DNA of 28,688 bases from Cochliopodium minus (Eukaryota; Discosea; Himatismenida; Cochliopodiidae), in the NCBI GenBank assembly GCA_024220525.1, contig JAMYWO010000421.1:1-28688 (forward strand), read 5' to 3'. Under the pieces are notes generated by a model, which saw nothing but the letters and a program-made list of their open reading frames with translations, was not told the DNA's origin and searched no databases. The translations under genes were made by a program, and so were the position numbers. Below are positions 20,250 to 28,688 of the stretch, one piece after another (position 1 is the stretch's first letter; each line of letters starts with the position of its first letter).

Positions 20250-23200
20250 ATGATGATATTCCCTCATTTAATTAAATACACCTCTAACAGATTCACATAT
20301 CATTTAATATCATTAGATGATGGGAAAAATTATCAATTAAATTTAGGTCATAATGTTATTGGGAGGAATTTTTTTATGATAAGGGTAAAATTAAAAATTA
20401 AATGAGACGTAATATTTACCTATTTGATACCAACCAATTTTTCCTTTTCGAAAATTAATTTTAGAATAGAAGAATATCAAGATCACATTCAGAAATAGAA
20501 ATTAACGAGGACAATACCACATTGATTAAGAGTAAAAGAAAAAATATCTATATAAAGAAGAATGGAAGTGATCTAATCTTACATACCCAATCAGAAATGT
20601 TGGAAGAGGGAGATATAATCTATTTGCTGAAAACTCAGAATAAATATAGTTGTGGTTTCCATTTTCAAATCAAAATCATCTCTTATTTTCAAGAAGAAAC
20701 CTTTCTTGATGTAAAAAAAAAAAATTTTATATTTTTTATTAAATTTTAATGAAAATTTCTTAGTCAATATAAATCAACATATACAAATGATAATATGATT
20801 ATTTGGATCTCATTGATCAATTATATAGTATCTTATGTTGAGATATAAAATTGAACCAAATTATATGCTGAAGATTAAATTTTCACAAAAAAAATTTGAT
20901 TTTAATTTTAATTTTTAAATTTATTTATTTGATTTTTAAAAGATTATAAAAGCAATTGACGAAAATCGACACAATGATCTCCCACGGCTCATGGATAAAA
21001 TTTTGAACGTGAATTACCAAAACAAGGATGGAGAAACTCTCCTCCATTACGCCTGCAAAAAAGATTGCAGCATTGAAATATTGACTCATTTGATTAGTAG
21101 AGGTAAAAATATTAATTAAAAAATTTAAAAAAAAATATTCAAAAAAATATTAATTTTTAAAAAAATATTAATTTTTATTTTACAATTTTAATAAAGGAGG
21201 GGATTTAAATATTCCGAACAACAAGGGAGAAACACCATTTCATTTTAACTGTTTTTTCAGTTTGGATTCGAACAAAACCAAATTTTTGGTGGAACATGGA
21301 GCCAACATTTTAATCAGTGACAACATGACTTGTTCTCCTCTTCACATTTCTTGTTGTAAATAAACAAAATAATTAAAATAAAATAAAATAAAATAAAATA
21401 AAATATAATATAATATAATATAAATAAAATAAAATTACTTAATTTTTTGTTAGCTTTTCATAACATATTGAAAAAAAGAAAAATATTTAAATTTTTAATC
21501 ATTTTTTTTTTTTAGGTAATAAAGATATGAATTCTCAAAAGATAAAGTAAATTTTTTTAAACACAAAAAATGATTATTTTTTTTTTATCAAACAAATTTT
21601 TAAATAAAAGAACACTCATTCATTTGAAATGTAATGTGAAACATGTGAACGTATACCAACAAAGCTGTCTTTCTTATGCTTGTTATTTTGGTGTAAAATT
21701 TTTACTTTTTTAAAATAAAAACAAAAATAAAAACAAAAACAAAAACAAAAACAAAAAAAAAAAAATAAAAACAAAAATAAAAATAAAAACAAAAACAAAA
21801 CAAAATTAAAAACAGATTTTTACCTTTTTATTCTATTTTTTTCTAATATTGAAATTTGCTAGTTAAATGTTGATATTTTGAAAGTTCTTTTTGAAAATGG
21901 AGGCGATTTTAATAAAAAATGTGAACTGGGTATTTCTAATTATTTTTAATTAATTTATTATTATTTCTTCATTTTATATCAAATCTTTTTTAATTTTATA
22001 AAATATTTTTAATTTTATATTTATTTCAATTTTATGAATTATTAAATTAATTTGTTGGAAGATTAATTTAGTTATTTCCAATTATTTAAAATATTTATTT
22101 AAATTAATTATTTATATTAATTATTTATTATTTAAATTATTTATTTAAAATATTTATTACTTTTTTTAATTATTTAAATTATTTTCAAATTAATTTATGT
22201 TTGAAATAGACAACACACCATTTCATTATTCGGCTTTTTTCCAAACAAATTTTTCCACATTCCAATACCTCATTGCTTCCAGTAAAATCAAATAAATTCT
22301 CTCATCACCTACACATAAATAATTTAATCTTAAAAATAAAAATAGAAGCAGATTTTAACAGCAAAAATAAAGACGGAAAGTAAAATTGTTTTTTATTTTT
22401 ATTTTTTTTATTTTTTATTTTTTTTTATTTTTTATTTTTTTTATTTTTATTTTTTTTTAAAAAAGCACGCCATTCCATTTAGTGGCGAGAAACAGTTTGA
22501 TTAAATATGAAGTAGTGGAATTATTCCTTAAAAGTGGTGCCACTGATTTCCTCGTTAACAAAAATGGTGAAAATGTCTTTCATCATGCTTGGTACTTTAC
22601 AAAAAAAAATAAAAAAAATAAATAAATAAATAAATAAAAAATAAATAAATAAATAAAAATAAAAAATAAATAAATAAATAAATAATAAAATAAAAATGAA
22701 ATAAATTTTTTATAGTTATAACAATTTGGATGTGAATATCATAAAACTTTTGATACATTACAAAGCAGACATCAATTTAACTCATAAAGGTAAAAAAATT
22801 AAAAAAAAATAAAATAATAAAATAATAAAATAATAAAAAATATAATTAACATAATTAACATAATAATACATAATACTGTAAGAGATTGTAATATAATATA
22901 ATATAATATAATGTAATATAATATAATATAATATAATGTAAGAGAATATAATAGAATGTAACAGAATATAACATTTAAAAAAAAAGATGGGAATAATGCT
23001 TTTCATTTTGCTTGCAGACATCAAAAAATAAAAACAGAAACCATTCAACTATTATTAGACAATGGTGCTGGAATCAATTATCAAGGAGGTGATTTTTTAA
23101 AACTTTTTTTTTTATTTTTTTTTATTTTTTTGAACATTTTTAAACATTTTTTACTTTTTAAAACATTTTCGAATTTTTTTTTAATACAGGAAATCATAAT

Positions 23201-24657
23201 AATGTTTTTCATTTTATGTGTTTAACAAATGCAAACTTGGAAGCAATAAAGTAAAATTTTTCTTTTTTTTTTTTTTTGTCTTGTTTTCTAAAATTGAACA
23301 AAAAAAAAAAATTTAAAAAATAAAAAAAAAAGGTTTATCATTGAAAAAAAAGTGGACATAAATGCAAAAAATAAGTTGGGGTGTTCTGGTATTTTTAAGC
23401 AAAAATAATTTCTAAATTATTAAAATTATTTTATTAAATTTATTTTTATTTATTTTTAATTATTTATTGTTTATTTTTTATTTTATTTTTTTTAATAAAA
23501 TTCATTTTATTATTGTTGTTATTTTTTTTTTAGGTTTACATTTTGCTATGTCACAAAAGATGGAGTATGAATCATTGAAATATATAATACAACAAAAAGC
23601 AGAAATAAATTCTCTTAATTTCAGAGAATACACTCCCTTCATCGAATCTCTTTGCAACAATCCTTCCCTACAAGTCATCAAATTGTTATTAGGTAAAAAA
23701 AATAATTATTAAAAAAAAAATAAATAAAACATAAATAAAACATAAATTAAAAAATATATATTAAAAATAAAAATAAATAAAACATAAAAAAATAAATAAA
23801 ACATAAATTAAAAAAATATATTAAAAAAAAAAAAAAACATAAAAAAATTTATTCTGAAAAAATATAAAAATAATTGACAAAAAAATTAAATAAAATTTTT
23901 TTGTTTTTTTTTTTAGAGAACAAAGCAGATCCATACTGCAAAACAAAATATAAAAACAATGCATTGCATGTTTCTTGTCAGTTTGGAGCAAGTTTTGAAG
24001 TAATTCACCACCTTATCAGCAACACCAACATTGATGTAAACGAAGAAAATGGAGATGGTAAATAAATAATATTAAATCAAAATTTTAAAAAAAATTAATA
24101 AAATAAAAATTTTGAAAAAAATAATTAATAAATATTCTAAAAAAAAATTTAATTGAAAAGGATTGACACCAATATTCGTTTACTCAACTTTGGAGAAAAT
24201 AGATTCTCAAGTGTTCATCCTTTTTTTGAGTAATTTCGTTAAAATGAGATCAGATTCTGTTGAAGACAATCTCTCTGACCTCGTAAAGATGTACTCCGAA
24301 AATAAAGATGTCTTGCAAGTGTTGGGTGATTTTGAGAAAAAAGGAACAGTGTGGAGTTTAAAATCACACCATCTTTTCCCCAAAAAATTTAAAAACTGTG
24401 TTTTTACTTTTTTAATTTGCAACAAAGTTTTTTTTAAAACAAAAATGAGACACCTCAAAATCCCAAAGTTTGTTCTTTACCACATTGTTTTTTATTTCTC
24501 TATCTTCTCTAATCCTCACAGTTCTTACTTTTCTTATCTTGAAAACGCCAAGAGGGCTCTTGAAGTTGAGGATGATGATGACGAAGACGAAGAAGATTCC
24601 CCAAAATTAAACAAAAAAACTGACAAAAAGAAAAGGAAAAAAATTAATATTCTGTAA
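20250..24657 (+). CDS. FHA-ankyrin repeat protein with C-terminal shared module
   Basis: Exons are 20250-20384, 20465-20710, 20943-21102, 21197-21355, 21516-21546, 21611-21692, 21863-21929, 22210-22281, 22346-22379, 22466-22591, 22716-22789, 22987-23088, 23190-23250, 23333-23388, 23534-23692, 23917-24057 and 24161-24657. The product is 733 aa, in frame throughout. The N-terminus is an FHA (phosphothreonine-binding) domain: VIGRN, then RRISRSHSEIEI. About a dozen ankyrin repeats follow (NKDGETLLHYAC, NKGETPFHFNC, DGNNAFHFACR and others). The C-terminus has W, HH, FKNCVFTFLIC and IPKFVLYHI, then an acidic stretch (DDDDEDEEDS) and a Lys-rich end. The FHA-to-ankyrin join crosses a 232-nt intron holding the dispersed element. 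The alternative is two genes: reading on past 20710 stops at 20749, but the ankyrin part then lacks a good start. Confidence 0.75.
20764..20886. repeat. Dispersed element, copy 2 (in FHA-ankyrin intron or spacer)
   Basis: 20764-20846 matches 7348-7429 with five substitutions and one single-base gap. After a 10-11-base insertion the similarity resumes (CCAAATTAT at 20857, AAATTTTCAC near 20878) and fades by 20886. It has the same orientation relative to the window as copy 1. Confidence 0.8.
21715..21806. repeat. (AAAAAC/AAAAAT)n simple repeat
   Basis: A hexamer A-rich array with alternating C and T lies in the intron between exons 21611-21692 and 21863-21929 of the ankyrin gene. Confidence 0.85.
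22860..22978. repeat. (ATAAT)n pentamer repeat with GTAAG/GTAAC variants
   Basis: A pentamer array in an intron of the ankyrin gene. Several units are changed to GTAAGA, GTAACA or GTAATA, which resemble 5' splice sites. Confidence 0.8.
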
Positions 24658-24680
24658 ATAAAAAAAAAAATATTTCTTTT

Positions 24681-26709
24681 TTATTTTATTATTTTTTTTT
24701 TTTCTTGATCTTTGGATTGTTGTTCTAACAATTTTTTTTCTTCTTCCAATCTTTTTTTTTCTTCTTTGATTTGTCTTTCAATTTCAATTTTTTTATTAAG
24801 TTCTATCAAAAATTCATCATATTTTAAAGAAAAATATAAAAAATCAAAAAAATACAAAAATAATCTTCTGGGTAGAATAGATAATACGCAACCTTCTACC
24901 TTTCTCATCATTAACAACAAAACTTTCAACTTTTGGGTTTCTCTGTTCAGTTGCAATCTTTTTTCAATAAAAGAACAGATCTCTTTCGCTAAATAAGTGT
25001 TTAAAAATTGATAATATATTTGAAAATAATTTTTTTACAATGATTAAAAGAGTGTTCAAAAGTTTCCAATTTGTAGTTTTCTTCAAAAAAAGAAGTAATC
25101 AAGGCATTATTATAATCAATATCATTAATAGATATGGAGAGTCTAAAATGAAAGAGATTTGAAGAGGAAAGAACATCAAACAACATTTTTAACAAATCTC
25201 CTGTGAATTTGTTATTTTTAACATTCAAACTCAACAATGTTTTATTTCTTTTTAATTCCTCAAAAAAAATGTTTGCTCCCTCATTTCCAAATTTGTTTCC
25301 TAAAACAAAAATAAAAACAAAAACAAGATAAAAAGCAAATAAATTTTCCTTAAAAATAATACCTTGAAAATCGAGATGAGTGGTAGATTGATTGTTTTTG
25401 AAAAGATTGGTAAAAGAAATGATTCCAGCATCATCAACGTGATTGTAAGACAACTTTAGATAGCGGAGATTTAAATTATTGAGTAAAAAAGAAGAGAGAA
25501 GAGAAACACCATCATCTCCTATCCTGTTAGATGACAAATCTAATTCTTCCATTTCACTTTCTTTTATTATTTCTTCTATGTATTTTGCTCCGTTATCACT
25601 TATGTTATTACTTGCCATGTTCAATTTTTTTATCCTTTTTCCCTTTATCGCTTCACATATCTCCCTCACTCCCTCATCTCCTATGTTGTTATTCTTTTAT
25701 GAAAAAAATAAACTAAAAAAATTTAAAAGTAAAAAAATCATAAAATAAAATTATTAAAAAATTGAAAAAATTAAAAACAAATTATTAAAATATTAAAAAA
25801 TAAAAAATAAAAAATAAAAAATAAAAAATAAAAAATAAAAAATAAAAAATAAAAAATAAAAAATAAAAAAAGATTATAAAAGTTCAAATAAAAACAATAA
25901 ATTAAAAAACAAAAATAAAAAACAATAAATGAAAAAAAAACAATAAATTAATGAGTTAAAAATAAGCTATAGTTTTAATTTTACTTTTAAGGAGAGGGAT
26001 TCCAAGGAATGGAGTTGTTTAAGAAAAGTGGAAAAAGAGATAATTGAAACAGTTTCTATATCATTGTTTCCTAAATCAAGATGTTTTAAGTTTTCATTTT
26101 TTGTCAAACAATTCCCCAAAAATGAAAGTCCTTTTTTGATGTTGTTATTTCCCAGATTCAATATTTTCAATTTTCTATATTTAAATTAAAAAATTAAATA
26201 ATAAATTAAAAATTAAAAATTAAATAAAAGAATGAATTAAAAATAAAAATTAGAAAGTATTCTCTTTAACCAATCAAAGATAAAAACATACTTATTCTTT
26301 TCCAATGCACTTGCCAAAATTTTAATTCCGGTTTCATTCAAATTATTCCCCTCTAAATTAAGATTTGTAATCCTATCATCATAGGATAGGAAATTAGCAA
26401 ATGATTGGATATCTGCTTCTCTAATACGGTTATTTGTCAAATCAAGGGAATATACTTTTAATTCAAAATTGCTTTCTAATTTTTTTGTAAGATAGTTCAA
26501 TCCAGATCCCAATTTAATTGTAGAAAAATTTAACATTCCATTCTCGCATTCCCTCATCTTTAAGGGATGAGTTTTTAAAAAAATTTTCAAATTTCCTTTA
26601 CCCTCTTTTTTATTTCTTTTTTGATCGAAATTTGATGATTATCTTCAATCTTCTTTTTTTGATCTTCTATTTTATTATCCTCAATTTGATTTCCAAATAT
26701 ATTTCCCAT
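24681..26709 (-). CDS. LRR protein, possibly N-myristoylated, with C-terminal module and coiled coil
   Basis: Exons 26709-26602, 26557-26292, 26174-25985, 25693-25363, 25299-25039 and 24988-24681 give 487 aa. It starts MGNIFGN, which fits an N-myristoylation site, and is followed by a charged linker. RNase-inhibitor-type LRRs follow: VYSLDLTNNRI, ITNLNLEGNNL, LKILNLGNNNI, LKHLDLGNNDI, IKKLNMASNNI, MEELDLSSNRI, LRYLKLSYNHV and LLSLNVKNNKF. The last exon opens with SFIEKRLQLNRETQKLKVLLLMM, then ILPRRLFLYFFDFLYFS, resembling the C-terminal module of the LRR (+) and ankyrin genes. It closes with a K/E/Q coiled coil. If the donor at 25038 is not used, the reading frame ends at 25001 and the C-terminal exon is lost. 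First intron is only 44 nt. Confidence 0.75.
25795..25870. repeat. (TAAAAAA)n 7-mer array
   Basis: About ten copies of a 7-bp unit in the 291-nt intron between exons 25985-26174 and 25363-25693 of the LRR gene. The rest of that intron is A-rich and has nothing recognisable. Confidence 0.9.
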
Positions 26710-26815
26710 TTTTTCTTTCCTTTTTTTTTTTTCAATTTTATAAATATTTAATTTATTCAAAAACTATTTAATAAAAATTATAAACAAATAAAAGAAAAAA
26801 GAATTTCTTTTTTTT

Positions 26816-28688
26816 TTAGTATTCATTTTCATCCTCTTCACCATCGGAAACATACTCAACATAACCACTCTCTTCATCTTTTCCTTCAAAAGGACCACCA
26901 GGACAGTAAGTAGACAAGTTGAATTTTGATTTCAAATAATTAATTGTTTCTTCGAGTGTTGAAAACTTTTGACTTTGAAAAAAGAAAGAAGAAGAAGAGT
27001 ACTCTATTCTTATATGCCTCACTTGATTTTTCACAGTGAATGAAAGTGTAAAACAATTTGAAGACGAAGAAAATCGAACCAAATAACTAAATTTTTTTGA
27101 AAAAAAATGATCAAGTAAATTGAATTATTCCAAAAACAAAACTGAATTAAATAAGAATTAAATAAGAATATTTTACCTTCCATTTTCTCTTCCTAAACGT
27201 GTTAATAAAATTTGTTAATCAAAAATTTTCAAAAAAAAAAAAACAAGAAAAAGAAAAAATACCATCAAGTAAATTGACAGCTTTGGGGGTATCAATAAAA
27301 GAAAAAAAATAAGGTAGAGAACACACAGAAAAAACACGAGCAAAAAAAGAAGAGTCCAGAGGAGAAAAATAATCAACGAGAGAGCCAAACTTTTCAACTT
27401 TCACTGAAACATTTGAAATTTCATTCTCTGTTTTCTCTGAAATTCCTTCTCCTCCAAATAATATTTTTAAATAAGTCAATATTGTACGCATATTGCTTGG
27501 TACACTGAAATTGAAATTTTTTCGAAGATAAAGAATCAATTTTGGAAGAAAACTCGACCAACTCACTTCATTTTTCCCCATGAAATTACTCATCCAAAAA
27601 TTATGTGCAGATTCATCTAGTTCAAAAATATATAAAAAATTTTTAAAAAAAAAAGAAAATTAATTTTTCACCTTTTATCAAATAATCCAAGATTATTAGT
27701 TGAAAAGAATTTTTAATGCGAGTGAAAGAAGATCTAGTTTCTCTCTCAAAACTCCAACTCTGTTTGATCAAACTTTCTAAAGAAGAAAATTGATTAGAAA
27801 AAGAAGAATCAAAGAGAGGTCTTTCTCCTTTTTCCAACACTCTCTTTATCTTTTCCTTTTTCCTTTCTTCCCTCTTTTCTCTATTCAATACTCTCTTTAT
27901 TTTTCTTTCTTCCCTTTTCACTTTGTTTTCTTCTCTCCTTTTCCTCCTTTCTTCTCTTTCTTCTTTTCTTTCTTCCCTCTCTTCCTTTTTCCTTTCCTTT
28001 ACATCTAGCTCTTCCCTTTCCATTCCTTTATTTTCTTTTTCTTCACCGGATTTGTTTTCATCAAAGAGGGAGAGGGAAGATTTTCTTTTTCTTTTGTTTT
28101 CATCAAAAAGAAGAGAAAGATCTGTTTTGGATGGAGCTTCAGGTCTCATGTAGAAAGAAAACTCTTTTCCCTTTTCTTCCTCATCTATCTTTCCGAACAT
28201 AAAATGTAAATTAGAAGCGATCATATTCATTTCATCAGTTTTATTCTCATTTGTATCATAATCGTACGGATTATCAGAGATTATGTATTTACATTCAATT
28301 TTTGGATTTTCTTTATTATTTTCATTATTAATTGAATTATTATTTTCATTGGAGAAAGATGGCTTGTTAATGTAAGGAGTGGTATTGTTACAATTAAAGT
28401 GAGAAGAAGGATAGAGTTTAGAAGGAGAAAGAGGATGGTTGGAAGGAATTTCTTTATCATCAAAAGAACGAGATTGGGTCAAAACTTCTCTTTTGTTCAT
28501 CCCCCCATTGCTTTTATTCATTCCGTAACTGTTGCTCCTTTTCAGGGTGGTGTTGTGGTTGTTATCTTCAGTGATGCTGAAAATAGTATTGTTGGAGGAG
28601 GGAACATAAGAAGAAGAAGCAGTTATGTTATTTCTGTTATTTAACTCATTTATCTCATTCAATCCTTTTATCTCATTCAATCCTTTTA
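26816..28688 (-). CDS. SH2 protein with CBL/STAT-like region before the SH2; 5' end outside window
   Basis: Exons are 28688-27672 (open to the window edge), 27616-27263, 27192-27177 (16 nt) and 27086-26816. The first about 340 residues are low-complexity: Asn/Ser-rich, then a long Arg/Lys/Glu stretch (about 28000-27800) likely to be a single helix or coiled coil. Exon 2 begins SAHNFWMSNFMGKNEVSWSSF, resembling the FW-x-FG-K-x-V-W-SF pattern of the CBL EF-hand or the STAT linker. Then an SH2: PYFFSFIDTPKAVNLLDG, RENGSYLVRFSSSS (phosphotyrosine-binding Arg kept), CFTLSFTVKNQVRHIRIEY and FSTLEETINYLKSKF. The tail is acidic. The 16-nt exon is needed to join the alpha-A helix to SYLVRFS. No RING finger or kinase domain is visible. 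It likely acts in tyrosine-phosphate signalling. Confidence 0.8.
28651..28688. repeat. 18-bp coding tandem repeat
   Basis: Two copies of an 18-bp unit (TATCTCATTCAATCCTTT), coding on the minus strand for repeated LNEIKG. The array may continue beyond the window. Confidence 0.85.

Noticed and set aside
20868-20920. Separate first exon of the ankyrin gene starting at ATG 20868
   Set aside because: The short frame ends in TAA and there is no GT donor before the exon at 20943, so it cannot be joined.
22605-22690. Tandem TAAA/AAAT repeat as a functional element
   Set aside because: It is an ordinary intronic simple repeat like many others in the window, and nothing distinguishes it.
1-28688. CRISPR arrays, tRNA or rRNA genes, bacterial-type operons
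   Set aside because: No spacer-repeat array, no cloverleaf and no rRNA motif were seen. The introns and domains are eukaryotic.

Overview
The window is nuclear DNA from a very AT-rich, intron-dense eukaryotic microbe. Genes are broken by many short AT-rich GT-AG introns (about 44-280 nt), start codons usually follow a run of A, and simple repeats fill introns and spacers. The gene set combines an SH2 protein with a CBL/STAT-like region before the SH2, a TKL-type kinase relative, F-box/SPRY, FHA-ankyrin and LRR proteins, a longin R-SNARE, a UBR-box protein and a COX16-like mitochondrial factor. This fits a free-living amoebozoan or similar amoeboid protist with aerobic mitochondria. The species is inferred only loosely; the high intron density argues against Dictyostelium or Entamoeba. 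Gene models were built by hand, joining exons that keep frame and restore known domain motifs.

Left part (1-9267). A 5'-truncated FUSC/ALMT-like membrane protein gene (+) converges with a degenerate TKL kinase (-). Next come soluble inorganic pyrophosphatase (-) and a small ArfGAP (+), which share a 148-bp divergent spacer. A COX16-like gene (+) then converges with a secreted, cysteine-rich, probably GPI-anchored protein (-).

Middle (9268-16793). An ammonium transporter with 13 exons, one of only 8 nt, is followed by a second short FUSC/ALMT-like protein, a protein with possible ARM-like repeats and a C-terminal UBR zinc finger, and an RNase-inhibitor-type LRR protein.

Right part (16794-28688). 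A longin R-SNARE (-) ending in a lipidation motif is divergent from a tandem pair of F-box/SPRY genes (+). Their first 360 bp, intron included, differ at only two bases while the rest is strongly diverged. An FHA-ankyrin gene (+, 17 exons) converges with an LRR gene (-) that begins MGN. Upstream of that lies a 5'-truncated SH2 gene (-).

The most notable signals are: (i) several micro-exons (8, 10, 14, 16, 17, 18 and 22 nt), most of which are needed to rebuild a conserved motif; (ii) a C-terminal module shared by proteins with different repeat domains (LRR and ankyrin), possibly F-box-like; (iii) a near-perfect conversion tract in the F-box pair; (iv) a kinase fold missing the glycine loop, HRD and DFG residues; and (v) an 83-bp sequence present twice, 13 kb apart, upstream of the COX16-like gene and in an intron of the FHA-ankyrin gene. 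F-box, UBR and SH2/CBL-like genes together with repeat proteins carrying the shared module suggest a neighbourhood rich in recognition or ubiquitin-adaptor proteins. That link is inference.
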